64,000 nucleotides of DNA. It comes from Pontivivens ytuae (GTDB lineage Bacteria; Pseudomonadota; Alphaproteobacteria; Rhodobacterales; Rhodobacteraceae). Position 1 is the stretch's first letter; each line of letters begins with the position of its first letter. The notes beneath the pieces are model-generated. The model ran no database searches and was not told the DNA's origin. It saw nothing but the letters and a program-made list of their open reading frames with translations. A program made the translations under genes and the position numbers. Positions 11,047 through 19,865 of this stretch are shown piece after piece. The DNA lies in contig NZ_CP064942.1 of NCBI RefSeq assembly GCF_015679265.1, positions 2,770,001 to 2,834,000 of the forward strand. Direction: 5' to 3'.

Positions 11047-11074
11047 GTCATCCTCGGGCTTATCCCGGGGATCC
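11047..11074. repeat. REP-like palindrome
   Basis: GTCATCCTCGGGCTTATCCC followed by GGGGATCC forms an imperfect hairpin. This resembles dispersed palindromes seen in many alphaproteobacterial intergenic regions and is related in design to those at 4556 and 56316. Confidence 0.55.
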
Positions 11075-11132
11075 TCCGCGGCGGGAGATGGTCGGGTCGC
11101 GCCCGAGCACAACGAGTACATTCGCCCGCCTT

Positions 11133-11162
11133 CCTCCTTGTCCAAATATCTCCGCCGGAAGC
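11133..11162 (-). repeat. Family B element, minus orientation
   Basis: Read on the minus strand this is CTTCCGGCGGAGATATTTGG followed by ACAAGGAGG. It is one of only two clear copies not placed directly after a plus-strand stop codon; it lies between divergent genes. Confidence 0.65.
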
Positions 11163-11235
11163 CCCGCGCCCGATCGGGCGCGCCCCGGAGCACCGCGGGC
11201 TGGTCAGCGCGGCGCGGTGCCGCTAATCGGGACAC

Positions 11236-12324
11236 ATGACCGACGGACCTCTTCCCCGATACCGCGCGCTGGTCTCCGACGGTGCGCTCAACGCCGATCC
11301 GGCGCAGCGGCTCGCGGCGGAGAAGCTGCAACTGCTCCACGGCCGGCTGAAGGGCTACGACCCGAAGGCGGGCAAGAAGGTGCGGCTCGGCCTCTTCGGC
11401 TGGGGGCGCGAGCGGGTGCGGGAGGCCGATATTCCGGGCCTCTACATCTACGGCGGGGTCGGGCGCGGCAAGTCGATGCTGATGGACCTGTTCTTCGAGA
11501 CCGCACCGGTGGAGCCGAAGCGCCGCGTCCACTTCCACGCCTTCATGCAGGACGTGCACGAGCGGATCGGCACGGCGCGCGCGCGGGGGCAGGAGGATCC
11601 GGTGGAGCCCGTGGCCGAGGCGATTGCCGAGGGTGCGACGCTGCTCTGCTTCGACGAGATGCAGATCACCGACATCACGGATGCGATGCTGGTCGGGCGT
11701 CTCTTCGAGAAGCTGTTCGCGCGCGGTGTGATCGTGGTCGCGACCTCCAATCGCCATCCGGATGCGCTCTACGAGAACGGGCTGAACCGCCAGCTTTTCC
11801 TGCCGTTCATCGCGCTGATCAAGGAGCGGATGGAGGTGCATGAGCTCTCGGACGGCACAGACCACCGGACCGGGCGGCTAGAGGGGGCGAAGCGCTGGTT
11901 CGCGGCGGGCGATCCGGGTTTCGATGCGCTCTGGGGCGAGATTGCGGGCGGAGACTGCGCGCCGCTGGTGCTGCACCGCAAGGGGCGCGAGGTCGTGGTG
12001 CCGCGTTTCCGCAACGGGGCGGGGCGGGGCGATTTCGCGGCTTTGTGCGGCCAGCCGCTGGGGCCTGGCGACTACCTCGCCATCGCGGACGCGGTCCGGG
12101 TCCTCTTCATCGAGGACGTGCCGACGCTGAGCCGGGCGCGGGCCAATGAAGCCAAGCGCTTCGTCACGCTGATCGACGCGCTCTACGAGGCAAAGGCGGG
12201 GCTGGTGGCGAGCGCGGCGGCGGAGCCCGAGGCGCTCTATCCCGAAGGCGACGGGGCGTTCGAGTTCCAGCGGACCGTGAGCCGGCTGCACGAGATGCGC
12301 AGTGCGGGGTGGGGTGAGGATTGA
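11236..12324 (+). CDS. zapE: Cell division ATPase ZapE (AFG1 family)
   Basis: ZapE is an AFG1-like AAA ATPase; in E. coli it associates with the Z-ring late in division, and eukaryotic AFG1 acts in mitochondrial protein quality control. The 362-residue protein has Walker A GGVGRGKS at 73-80 and Walker B LLCFDEMQITD at 137-146, followed by the sensor region VVATSNRHPDALYENGLNR, a family hallmark. The length is normal. ATG at 11236 follows AATCGGGACAC, a modest site. It lies on the plus strand just outside the sdh/mdh region. Confidence 0.92.
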   Translation: MTDGPLPRYRALVSDGALNADPAQRLAAEKLQLLHGRLKGYDPKAGKKVRLGLFGWGRERVREADIPGLYIYGGVGRGKSMLMDLFFETAPVEPKRRVHFHAFMQDVHERIGTARARGQEDPVEPVAEAIAEGATLLCFDEMQITDITDAMLVGRLFEKLFARGVIVVATSNRHPDALYENGLNRQLFLPFIALIKERMEVHELSDGTDHRTGRLEGAKRWFAAGDPGFDALWGEIAGGDCAPLVLHRKGREVVVPRFRNGAGRGDFAALCGQPLGPGDYLAIADAVRVLFIEDVPTLSRARANEAKRFVTLIDALYEAKAGLVASAAAEPEALYPEGDGAFEFQRTVSRLHEMRSAGWGED

Positions 12325-12325
12325 T

Positions 12326-12366
12326 CTCCGGCGGCTTTCAGCCACCGAGGATACTTCTGCAAGGCA
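12326..12366 (+). repeat. Diverged family B element
   Basis: After the zapE stop the sequence reads CTCCGGCGG, an unrelated insert, then CGAGGATACTTCTGCAAGGC. It keeps the order of the family B blocks but not their spacing. Confidence 0.4.
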
Positions 12367-12372
12367 GCGGGG

Positions 12373-13641
12373 TCAGTCCTGCACTTCCTCCAGCGTCAGG
12401 GCGAGGAGGGCGCCGCCCGCGCTCATCGCCGCCATGATGGCGATGACCGTCGCCGCGCCGGCGAACTGGGCGAGGATGCCGAAGCCCGCGCCGGCGATCA
12501 GGATGACGCCGATCACGGTGTTGGAGAGCGCGGTGTAGAGCGTCCGCTGCTCTTCGGGTGCCAGGTCGACGAGATAAGTCGAGCGGCCGACGCGGACGCC
12601 TTGGTAGGCGAGCATGAGACCGAAGAGGAGCGCAGGCAGCGTGACCATGCCGAGCGGTCCGGACAGCGCGAGGGCCGTCGTCAGGCCCAGCGTCACGGCG
12701 GCAGCGAGGCCCGCATAGATCAGCACCTTGCGGCTCGATCGGTCCGACAAGCGACCCCAGACCCAGCCGGAGACCAGTGCCGCGCCCGCCGACGCGAGGA
12801 CGAGGAGGCCGAGGGCGCCGAAGCTCTCGCCCGCGCCGGACGTGCCGAGGGTGACCATGAACGGCGGCGCGAGAGCGGTGGCGGTCAGCAGGCCGCGAAC
12901 GAGGATGAAGCGGCCGAGCGCGCGCTCCTGCCAGATGAGGGGGAGCTTCGCGAGGGTCTCGCGTGGCGTGCCACCTTCGCCCGGGTTCGCCTCTTCCGCC
13001 AGCGTGGTGAAGAGCGCTCCGGCGAGCAACCACAGTCCCGCGGCCAGCGCGATACCGCAGATGACGAGCACCTGCTTGTCGAAGATCCCGGCACTCAGAA
13101 GGAGGCCATAGAGGATCGTGCCGCCCGCCGCCACGGACCCGGCGAGCCCGGTGGCGGTGCCTCGCGCGTGTTGCGGGGCGGTTTTGCCCAGCACGTCCTT
13201 ATAGGCGACCGAGCAGATCGAGCGGCTGAGGGCGAGGGCCGCGAGCAGGGCGACGATGGTGGCTCCGGCGGCGGCTCCACTCAGGGTGAGGGCGGCCACG
13301 ACCATGCCGCCTGCACAGATCCCTTGGCCCGCAGCCCCCGCGGCCCACACCCATTTGCGGCGGGCGCGGCTCGCGATCGGGCCGGCGGTGAAAATCTGCG
13401 GCAGCAGCGCCCCGGCCTCCCGCACCGGGACCAGCAGCCCGGCATAGAGCGTGGGTGCGCCGAGGCTGGTGAGCAGCCAGCTCAGGACCAGTTTCGGGTC
13501 GATCAGTCCGTCGGCGACCTTGCTGGAGGAGAGGCTGAGCAGATGCGTGACGAAGTTGCGCGGCGCACTCTCGGGCACCGCATCGTCCTGCGCGCGTGCA
13601 TCCGTGAGGGCTTCGTAGACGGTCTCCGTCGTGTCGGTCAT
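12373..13641 (-). CDS. MFS transporter
   Basis: A 422-residue multi-spanning protein with a 55-residue cytoplasmic N-terminus and about twelve hydrophobic segments. Recognisable MFS features are GLLVPVREAGALLPQIF near residues 64-80 and the loop GRLSDRSSRKVLIYAG near 310-325. The substrate is not identifiable. It is convergent with zapE. ATG at 13641 (MTDTTET) has only a weak upstream purine stretch, so a later start is possible but would remove conserved hydrophilic sequence. Two lipoprotein-type genes lie upstream on the same strand. Confidence 0.78.
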   Translation of the reverse strand: MTDTTETVYEALTDARAQDDAVPESAPRNFVTHLLSLSSSKVADGLIDPKLVLSWLLTSLGAPTLYAGLLVPVREAGALLPQIFTAGPIASRARRKWVWAAGAAGQGICAGGMVVAALTLSGAAAGATIVALLAALALSRSICSVAYKDVLGKTAPQHARGTATGLAGSVAAGGTILYGLLLSAGIFDKQVLVICGIALAAGLWLLAGALFTTLAEEANPGEGGTPRETLAKLPLIWQERALGRFILVRGLLTATALAPPFMVTLGTSGAGESFGALGLLVLASAGAALVSGWVWGRLSDRSSRKVLIYAGLAAAVTLGLTTALALSGPLGMVTLPALLFGLMLAYQGVRVGRSTYLVDLAPEEQRTLYTALSNTVIGVILIAGAGFGILAQFAGAATVIAIMAAMSAGGALLALTLEEVQD

Positions 13642-13769
13642 CCCGCGTCCTGTGTCGTTGCGTTCATCGCGCGAGATGGAGCGCGGGGACGGGAAAGCGA
13701 GCCGACGAGGCGGGGAACAAGGTCGCAGGGCAAGGCGGGCGGGGCCTGTGCCCGCCCGCCCGCATCGGG

Positions 13770-14228
13770 TCAGACGCCCGGGTAGGTCGCGAGATCGCCG
13801 CCCGCCACCAGGTAGTCGAGGAGGGCCGTGCGGTTCGGATCGGTCCGCGCATCGAGCGCGTCGAGCTCGGCCTGCGTCAGGATGCGGCGGGAATAGCCGC
13901 TGCGGCTCAGGCAGGCGTCCATGCCGTTGGCCTCCGCCCGCGCGCGCAGGTCGGAATCGTCGCTGGCGGTCGCGGCCAGACCCACGAGGCCGCCGGCCAG
14001 CGCCATGCCGATAGAGGTGCCGACCATGGCGGTGTCGGCGGACTGGTTCGCCTCGGTGCTGCACGCGCGGATGTCGGTGCGCGCCTGCTGCATCGTGGTG
14101 TCCGGACGGGTCGGAATCGACGCCTGGGGCGGCTTGGCGCAGCCCTACAGCGCCAAGGCAGCCGAAAGAACGGCCGCACCGAGGTTGTCTTCGAAATCAG
14201 GGTTTCCGCTGCGTCGCGATATGCGCAT
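13770..14228 (-). pseudogene. Small lipoprotein-type gene with an in-frame TAG in the lipobox
   Basis: Reading from ATG at 14228 gives a signal-peptide-like segment ending GAAVLSAALAL, then TAG (14147-14145), then GCAKPPQAS in the same frame. A serine codon TCG in place of TAG would give a textbook LSGC lipobox. Downstream the frame continues without a break to the stop at 13770, with a glycine-rich hydrophobic stretch (SIGMALAGGLVGLAATAS) and a soluble tail. Translation could restart at ATG 14093, giving 107 residues with no signal peptide. I do not recognise the family. Either the gene is newly broken, the base is an error, or the stop is read through. Confidence 0.5.
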
Positions 14229-14247
14229 CCAACGCGGCTGCCGAACC

Positions 14248-14745
14248 TCAGTCGGTGGCGAGCGACGAGCGGATGGTCGAGCCGCTTTCGAGGAACAGGA
14301 GTGCGCGCCGCTGCTGTGCGTTGGTCAGCGACGCCCAGAGCTCCGCATCGCCGGCCTGCAGGACGTATTGCGTCGGTAGCGGAAGGCTACCGGCGGCGGT
14401 CTCGACCGGCGCAGGGGTAGGGGCAGGGGCCGGAGTTGGAGCGGGTACCGTGGGCTCCGGCGTTGCGATGGTCACGGGGGCGGGTGCGGTGGAGGCGACC
14501 TGCGGTCCACCCGCAGCGATGCAGGCATTGATCCGGTCGGCCTGCTGCTGCGTCACGTTCGGACCGGTCTGGATGCGGTACTGCTCCCCATCGGCGCCGA
14601 GCTCATAGGACATCACGAAGGTGCCGACGATGTCCTCGGACGAGCGGCATGCAGCCGCCACATCTCGCAGGCCCGCCCCGAAGGACGCGCTTCCGCACGC
14701 TGCAAGCACTGTAGTCGCCACGGCGACGATGGATATCCGGACCAT
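14248..14745 (-). CDS. Lipoprotein of unknown function
   Basis: The 165-residue product starts MVRISIVAVATTVLAACGSA, a clear lipoprotein signal with the lipidated cysteine at 17. A conserved-looking domain with two more cysteines (VAAACRSSEDIVG and RINACIAAGG) is followed by a proline/alanine-rich linker (repeats of PAPTPAP) and a C-terminal segment LTNAQQRRALLFLESGSTI. GGGGGGAGGAATT precedes the ATG at 14745; a frame extending upstream is ignored because it crosses the sdh terminator. The next gene downstream is the broken lipoprotein-type gene. Function unknown. Confidence 0.8.
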   Translation of the reverse strand: MVRISIVAVATTVLAACGSASFGAGLRDVAAACRSSEDIVGTFVMSYELGADGEQYRIQTGPNVTQQQADRINACIAAGGPQVASTAPAPVTIATPEPTVPAPTPAPAPTPAPVETAAGSLPLPTQYVLQAGDAELWASLTNAQQRRALLFLESGSTIRSSLATD

Positions 14746-14762
14746 AATTCCTCCCCCCGAAT

Positions 14763-14799
14763 GAAAAATGGCCCACCGATCTTGCGCGATCGGCGGGCC
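14763..14799 (-). terminator. Rho-independent terminator of the sdh operon
   Basis: On the minus strand GGCCCGCCGATC pairs with GATCGGTGGGCC (one G-T pair) around a 6-base loop, followed by ATTTTTC. It lies just after the sdhB stop, so sdhC to sdhB is one transcription unit ending here. Confidence 0.85.
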
Positions 14800-14827
14800 T
14801 TTGCAACGGGGTGGCGCAAACAAAGCG

Positions 14828-15607
14828 TCACACGCGGCGTTCAACCATCATTTTCTTGATCTCGGCGATGGATTTCGCCGGGTTCAGACCCTTCGGACAG
14901 GTCTTGGTGCAGTTCATGATCGTGTGGCAGCGGTAGAGCTTGAACGGATCCTCAAGCTGGTCGAGCCGCTCGCCCGTCGCCTCGTCCCGGCTGTCGATGA
15001 TCCAGCGGTAGGCGTGCAGCAGGGCCGCCGGGCCGAGATACCGATCGCCGTTCCACCAGTAGGACGGGCAGGCGGTCGAACAGCTCGCGCACATCACGCA
15101 TTCATAGAGACCGTCGAGCTTCTTGCGATCCTCGATCGACTGGCGCCACTCGGTCGCCGGGCGGTTCGTCTTGGTCTCCAGCCACGGCATTATGGAGGCA
15201 TGCTGGGCGTAGAAGTGGGTGAGGTCGGGGATCAGGTCCTTGACCACCGGCATGTGAGGCAGCGGATAGATCGCGATGTCGCCCTTCACCTCGTCCAGGC
15301 CATAGATGCATGCGAGCGTGTTGATCCCGCCGATATTCATCGCGCAGGAGCCACAGATTCCCTCCCGGCAGGAGCGGCGGAAGGTCAGCGTCGGATCGAT
15401 CTCGTTCTTGATCTTGATGAGGGCGTCCAGAACCATCGGGCCACACGTATCGAGATCCACGAAATAGGTGTCGACCCGCGGGTTCTCGCCGCTGTCGGGA
15501 TCGAAGCGGTAGATCTTGAATGTCCGCAGGTTCGTGGCCCCGGCAGGCTTCGGCCAGGTCTTGCCCACGGTGACGCGGGAGTTCTTGGGAAGTGCGAGTT
15601 CAACCAT
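14828..15607 (-). CDS. sdhB: Succinate dehydrogenase iron-sulfur subunit
   Basis: SdhB carries electrons from the FAD of SdhA to ubiquinone at the membrane. The 259-residue protein has the [2Fe-2S] ligands Cys80, 85, 88 and 100 ([10 protein letters not shown]), then the 4Fe-4S/3Fe-4S cysteines in [11 protein letters not shown] (170-180) and [14 protein letters not shown] (227-239). ATG at 15607 follows GGAGAGGATCCGC; an extended start upstream is less likely. Unusually, sdhB is separated from sdhA by two genes of surface-polysaccharide type. A strong terminator follows. Confidence 0.96.
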   Translation of the reverse strand: MVELALPKNSRVTVGKTWPKPAGATNLRTFKIYRFDPDSGENPRVDTYFVDLDTCGPMVLDALIKIKNEIDPTLTFRRSCREGICGSCAMNIGGINTLACIYGLDEVKGDIAIYPLPHMPVVKDLIPDLTHFYAQHASIMPWLETKTNRPATEWRQSIEDRKKLDGLYECVMCASCSTACPSYWWNGDRYLGPAALLHAYRWIIDSRDEATGERLDQLEDPFKLYRCHTIMNCTKTCPKGLNPAKSIAEIKKMMVERRV

Positions 15608-15643
15608 TTGCGGATCCTCTCCAGTCTTGGGGGCGTGCAACCG

Positions 15644-16369
15644 TCACTGCGACAGCAGCGGAGCGGCGCGGCCCACATCCTTTCCTTTGTGAGCGAAGGT
15701 CATGATTTCGCTCACAACGTGTTCGTGTTGCTTGATCGTGAAGTCGCGGTAGATCGTTTCATCGAATTCGATGTCGTTCAGGTAGCCTTCGGGCCGGGCC
15801 AGGCAGAGCATCGGAATCTTCTTCTCATGGCACCACCGGGCGAAGCGGATGTCCACGAAGCGCTTCGCGTCTTTCATGTAGTCAAAGGGCGGCAGCATGG
15901 AGGGCCGTGCGATCAAGTGACCCGTGCCGAGTTGCGAGACGCGGGTCGTGCGTTCCAGCGCCTTCTTGAAGAAGAAGACCTGCCGGCGGCGCAGGATCGG
16001 CTTGAAGAGCGTCTTCAGCCGTCGCCGCTTGTAGATCGTGCCGTGGAAGCCGGCGACGAAGCGATTGAGATCGATCTTCTCGACCGACCTCCTGGCGTAG
16101 TCGACGTAGTCTGGTGGGTAGATCTGATCATCGTCGATCAGGAACACGAGGTCTGCGTCCTCGACATCGGGCATGAACTTGCCGGTGTCGCGGGTGTTGT
16201 CGGCCGGGATGATGGGATTGAGATTTGGGACGCCCGCCAACTCGTCCGGCACCTCATTGTACTCATTGAGCACGAGGTTGATCCGGTCGACCTGCGGGGC
16301 CATGGCCTCGATCACGGGCAGGAGATGGGAGCGCCGGGCCGGATATGTCGCGAGGTTCGCTACGATCAT
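15644..16369 (-). CDS. Glycosyltransferase, family 2-like
   Basis: A 241-residue cytoplasmic protein with a GT-A type start (NLATYPARRSHLLPVIEAM) and an acidic metal-binding motif LVFLIDDDQIYPPDY near 75-89, where nucleotide-sugar glycosyltransferases bind metal. Later features include GTGHLIARPSMLPPFDYM and IRFARWCHEKKIPM. The acceptor is unknown. It overlaps the upstream FkbM methyltransferase gene by 4 bases (ATGA), so the two are translationally coupled, and it sits 36 bases before sdhB inside the sdh operon. One 60-base line in it has 47% GC by my count and another 57%, below the flanking sdh genes. Confidence 0.78.
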   Translation of the reverse strand: MIVANLATYPARRSHLLPVIEAMAPQVDRINLVLNEYNEVPDELAGVPNLNPIIPADNTRDTGKFMPDVEDADLVFLIDDDQIYPPDYVDYARRSVEKIDLNRFVAGFHGTIYKRRRLKTLFKPILRRRQVFFFKKALERTTRVSQLGTGHLIARPSMLPPFDYMKDAKRFVDIRFARWCHEKKIPMLCLARPEGYLNDIEFDETIYRDFTIKQHEHVVSEIMTFAHKGKDVGRAAPLLSQ

Positions 16370-17097
16370 CGGACGCCGTGCTTCTTTTCGAACCGCGCGA
16401 TCTCGCGCCGGATGGAGCGGCCGTTTTCACGGCCTTCGGGCGCGAAGACGACGGTGGGTGTCGCGTTGTGCACTTCGGCCGCGACATAGCGGTGCTGTTC
16501 AAGCTCCTCGCGGAAGCGGTCGTACTCGGTCAGGTTGGCAAGCTCCGCAACAATCACCGGGCGGTCGCGGGAAATGACGCCAGCCGCGCCGCGCAGCACG
16601 TTGGTCTCGTAACCCTCCACGTCGATCTTGAGGAGGCGGATGGGCGTCCGGTCGGCGGGCAGGGCGTCATCCAGACGCACGATGGCCGCCCGTTCGCCTG
16701 CGTCGATACCCTCGACGATGCGGAACATGCCGGCATTGCCTTCGTTCGGTGTGGTCAGGACGACCTCGCCCGGAGCATCGCCGACCGCCTCGGGGCGAAC
16801 CTCGATCTGATCGATCAGATCGTTTGCCTCGATCAGCCGCTCGAGGATGAGGCGGTTGCGCGCCACAGGTTCGAACGCGATGCAACGCAATCCGATGACG
16901 CCCGCAAAGAACAGCGCGTGGTTCCCGATATTCGAGCCGCAGTCGATCGCCCAGCCGTCCGCCGGAACCCGGCGGGCGAGTGCTGTGAGCATGTCGACTT
17001 CGTAGAACGTCCGCTTCTTCTCGATCTGCCGCGCGATGTGGTCGCCGGGCGGCAGATCGGGGAAGGCAAAAGTCTTGTCCTCGAAGCGGATCTCCAT
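16366..17097 (-). CDS. FkbM family methyltransferase
   Basis: This 243-residue enzyme is a SAM-dependent O-methyltransferase of the FkbM family, often found with glycosyltransferases modifying surface glycans or secondary metabolites. The SAM-binding motif is WAIDCGSNIGNHALFF at 49-64; the FkbM block LLKIDVEGYETNVLRGA lies at 155-171. It starts 11 bases after the sdhA stop and overlaps the glycosyltransferase gene by 4 bases. Its place inside the sdh operon implies co-expression with the TCA enzyme; a shared biochemical role is not implied. Confidence 0.88.
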   Translation of the reverse strand: MEIRFEDKTFAFPDLPPGDHIARQIEKKRTFYEVDMLTALARRVPADGWAIDCGSNIGNHALFFAGVIGLRCIAFEPVARNRLILERLIEANDLIDQIEVRPEAVGDAPGEVVLTTPNEGNAGMFRIVEGIDAGERAAIVRLDDALPADRTPIRLLKIDVEGYETNVLRGAAGVISRDRPVIVAELANLTEYDRFREELEQHRYVAAEVHNATPTVVFAPEGRENGRSIRREIARFEKKHGVR

Positions 17098-17108
17098 GCG
17101 GTTGGGCC

Positions 17109-18914
17109 TCAGTACACCCGGGCCTTCGGGGCGATCTTGGCGAGGTCGATGCCGCCCTCGTTGTGGCCCGTCAGCGGCGAGAGGTGGACGGGGCGGTAGC
17201 CTAGCGTCGTGCCCTTGCCGTTGACATAGGCCAGCGAGTGGACGCGCCAGTTCTCGTCATCGCGGTCGGGGTAGTCCTCGTGCGCGTGGGCGCCGCGGCT
17301 CTCCTTCCGGGCTTCGGCCGAGACAACCGTGGCGAGGGCGTTGGGCATCAGGTTGGTGAGCTCCAGCGTCTCCATCAGGTCGGAGTTCCAGACGAGGCTG
17401 CGATCGGTCACGCTGACATCGCTCATCCGGCCGGCGATGGCGGTCATCTTCTCGACCCCCTCGGCCAGCGTTTTGTCGGTGCGGAAGACGGCGGCGTCGG
17501 CCTGCATGGCCTTCTGCATGTCGAGGCGCAGCTCGGCGGTCGGGGTCGAGCCCTCGGCATGGCGCAGCTTGTCGAAGCGATCCATCGCGCTTTCGACGCT
17601 CTTCGCGTTGAGGTCGGCGTTCTTCGCCTCGGGATCGACGACCTTGCCCGCCTTGATCGCGGCGGCGCGGCCGAAGACCACGAGGTCGATCAGGGAGTTG
17701 GAGCCGAGGCGATTGGCGCCGTGCACGGAGGCACAGCCCGCCTCGCCCACGGCCATCAGGCCGGGCACGATGCGGTCGGGATCGTCCTCGGTTGGGTCGA
17801 GAACCTCGCCCCAGTAGTTCGTCGGGATGCCGCCCATGTTGTAGTGGACCGTCGGCAGCACCGGGATCGGCTCCTTGGTCACGTCGACACCGGCGAAGAT
17901 GCGCGCGCTTTCGGAGATGCCGGGCAGCCGCTCGGCCAGCGCCTCGGCCGGCAGGTGGTCGAGGTGGAGGTGGATGTGATCCCCGTCCTTGCCGACGCCG
18001 CGGCCCTCGCGGATCTCCATCGTCATGCAGCGCGAGACCACGTCGCGGGAGGCGAGGTCCTTGTAGGTGGGCGCGTAGCGCTCCATGAACCGCTCGCCCT
18101 CGGAGTTGGTGAGGTAGCCGCCCTCGCCGCGTGCGCCTTCGGTGATGAGGCAGCCTGCGCCGTAGATGCCGGTGGGGTGGAACTGGACGAACTCCATGTC
18201 CTGGAGTGGCAGGCCCTGGCGCGCGACCATGCCGCCGCCGTCGCCGGTGCAGGTGTGGGCGGAGGTCGCCGAGAAGTAGGCACGGCCGTAGCCACCCGTT
18301 GCCAGAACCACCATCTTCGCGTTGAAGCGGTGCAGCGTGCCGTCGTCGAGCTTCCACGCGATCACGCCCTGGCACTCGCCATCCTCGGACATGATGAGGT
18401 CGGTCGCGAAGTACTCGATGTAGAACTCGGCCTGCTGCTTGAGCGACTGGCCGTAGAGCGTGTGCAGGATCGCGTGGCCGGTCCGGTCGGCGGCCGCACA
18501 GGTGCGCTGCACGGGCGGGCCCTCACCGAACTCTGTCGTGTGGCCGCCAAAGGGGCGCTGGTAGATCTTGCCTTCCTCGGTGCGCGAGAACGGGACGCCG
18601 TAATGCTCCAGCTCGTAAACCGCCTTCGGTGCCTCACGGGCGAGGTACTCCATCGCGTCGGTGTCACCCAACCAGTCGGAGCCCTTCACCGTGTCGTACA
18701 TGTGCCATTGCCACGAATCCGGGCCCATGTTGCCGAGGCTCGCGGCGATGCCGCCCTGGGCTGCGACCGTGTGGGAACGGGTCGGGAAGACCTTGGTCAC
18801 ACAAGCGGTGCGCAGGCCCTGCTCGGCCATGCCCAGCGTCGCGCGCAGGCCGGACCCGCCGGCCCCCACCACGACGACGTCATAGGTGTGATCGATGAAT
18901 TCGTAAGCGGACAT
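17109..18914 (-). CDS. sdhA: Succinate dehydrogenase flavoprotein subunit
   Basis: SdhA oxidises succinate to fumarate using covalently bound FAD. The 601-residue protein has the Rossmann motif [20 protein letters not shown] near 14-33 and the FAD-attachment [10 protein letters not shown], with His48. Further family blocks are [20 protein letters not shown] near 240-260 and [19 protein letters not shown] in the C-terminal half. Length is standard. MSAYEF at 18914 was chosen; a longer frame upstream overlaps sdhD. SdhD ends 13 bases upstream. Confidence 0.97.
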   Translation of the reverse strand: MSAYEFIDHTYDVVVVGAGGSGLRATLGMAEQGLRTACVTKVFPTRSHTVAAQGGIAASLGNMGPDSWQWHMYDTVKGSDWLGDTDAMEYLAREAPKAVYELEHYGVPFSRTEEGKIYQRPFGGHTTEFGEGPPVQRTCAAADRTGHAILHTLYGQSLKQQAEFYIEYFATDLIMSEDGECQGVIAWKLDDGTLHRFNAKMVVLATGGYGRAYFSATSAHTCTGDGGGMVARQGLPLQDMEFVQFHPTGIYGAGCLITEGARGEGGYLTNSEGERFMERYAPTYKDLASRDVVSRCMTMEIREGRGVGKDGDHIHLHLDHLPAEALAERLPGISESARIFAGVDVTKEPIPVLPTVHYNMGGIPTNYWGEVLDPTEDDPDRIVPGLMAVGEAGCASVHGANRLGSNSLIDLVVFGRAAAIKAGKVVDPEAKNADLNAKSVESAMDRFDKLRHAEGSTPTAELRLDMQKAMQADAAVFRTDKTLAEGVEKMTAIAGRMSDVSVTDRSLVWNSDLMETLELTNLMPNALATVVSAEARKESRGAHAHEDYPDRDDENWRVHSLAYVNGKGTTLGYRPVHLSPLTGHNEGGIDLAKIAPKARVY

Positions 18915-18927
18915 GTGGGTAATCTCC

Positions 18928-19299
18928 TCAGAGCGCGATGCGGGCCACGGCAAAGATGCCGGCGGCCGCCGCGGCATAGCTCAGGCAGGTCGTGGCGACG
19001 ATCAGGGCGGTGCGCGTGGCGCCGCCTGTGTAGTCCTCGATCAGGACCTGCACGCCTTGCTTGAAGTGCATCCAGCCCACGACGAGCGTCAGGGCCGCGA
19101 CGATGGCCGGGAAGGGCTGGGAGTAGACGGCGAGCGCCGTCTCGTAGTCGCTGCCCAGCGTGCGACCGAAGGTGAAGATGAAGAGCGGGATCAGGATGGC
19201 CAGCGCGATCGAGCTGAGCTTGACCTGCCAGAAATGCTCGGTCCCGTCCTTGGCCGAGCCCAGACCCATCACGCGCTTGTAGTCGGTGCGATAATCCAT
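18928..19299 (-). CDS. sdhD: Succinate dehydrogenase membrane anchor subunit
   Basis: SdhD is the second membrane anchor of complex II and helps bind heme b and ubiquinone. The 123-residue protein starts [20 protein letters not shown] and contains three hydrophobic segments, with the typical [17 protein letters not shown] near 22-38 and [15 protein letters not shown] near 80-94. Start at 19299 is 11 bases after the sdhC stop and follows GGGAGGCTCAC. Position between sdhC and sdhA confirms the assignment. Confidence 0.94.
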   Translation of the reverse strand: MDYRTDYKRVMGLGSAKDGTEHFWQVKLSSIALAILIPLFIFTFGRTLGSDYETALAVYSQPFPAIVAALTLVVGWMHFKQGVQVLIEDYTGGATRTALIVATTCLSYAAAAAGIFAVARIAL

Positions 19300-19310
19300 G
19301 TGAGCCTCCC

Positions 19311-19694
19311 TCAGACCGCGATGATGGTCAGGATGGTGAGCACGCCGGATCCGATGACGACGCCCCAGCCGAGCTTGTAAGCCGTCTCGAGGTCCAGGCC
19401 GCGGCCCGTGTCCCAGTAGAGGTGCCGCAAACCGGCGAGGAAGTGGTACCAGAGCGCCCAGACCGAGCCGAGCATCACCAGATCGCCGAGGATGGAGGTG
19501 ATGAGACCGTTCGCGGTTGCGAAGGCTTCGGGACCGCTGGCCAGCGCGAGGAACCACCACACGATCAGCAGCGACGCGACAAGCAGGGCGTTTCCGGTGA
19601 TCCGCGTCAGGATCGACGTGACGGAGGTCAGCTGCGGCTTGTAGATCGTCAGATGCGGCGAAAGCGGGCGGTTGCCCCGATTGACGTCGGCCAT
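19311..19694 (-). CDS. sdhC: Succinate dehydrogenase cytochrome b556 subunit
   Basis: SdhC anchors complex II and supplies a heme b ligand. The 127-residue protein has the signature RPLSPHLTIYKPQLTSVTSI near 8-27 and the heme-ligand region ALWYHFLAGLRHLYWD near 79-94 with two histidines, plus three membrane helices. It is the first gene of the operon; ATCAGGAGACCGC precedes the start at 19694. A plausible promoter lies 45-72 bases upstream. Confidence 0.96.
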   Translation of the reverse strand: MADVNRGNRPLSPHLTIYKPQLTSVTSILTRITGNALLVASLLIVWWFLALASGPEAFATANGLITSILGDLVMLGSVWALWYHFLAGLRHLYWDTGRGLDLETAYKLGWGVVIGSGVLTILTIIAV

Positions 19695-19738
19695 GCGGTC
19701 TCCTGATCAGTTGCGACCCGAAACGGGCGTTAGCAGCT

Positions 19739-19766
19739 AAACTAGACCAGTTGAGAGCGCGGCCAA
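19739..19766 (-). promoter_or_regulatory. Candidate sdh operon promoter
   Basis: On the minus strand TTGGCC (-35) is followed after 16 bases by TAGTTT (-10), about 45 bases before the sdhC start codon. The match is moderate and based on sequence only. Confidence 0.4.
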
Positions 19767-19823
19767 ACCCCGGAATGCCCCGGTATGCCGAGCGAAAACG
19801 TGAAAACTTGACGCAGGGGTGTC

Positions 19824-19859
19824 GAGCGTGATCACAAAATTTTTGCTGTGATCACGCTC
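19824..19859. terminator. Perfect 13-bp inverted repeat between the unknown membrane gene and sdhC
   Basis: GAGCGTGATCACA (19824-19836) and TGTGATCACGCTC (19847-19859) are exact complements around a 10-base AT-rich loop. It begins 6 bases after the stop of the upstream minus-strand gene, as a terminator would, but no T-run follows on that strand. Each arm also contains the self-complementary GTGATCAC, so it could bind a dimeric regulator. Confidence 0.6.
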
Positions 19860-19865
19860 TGAAAG

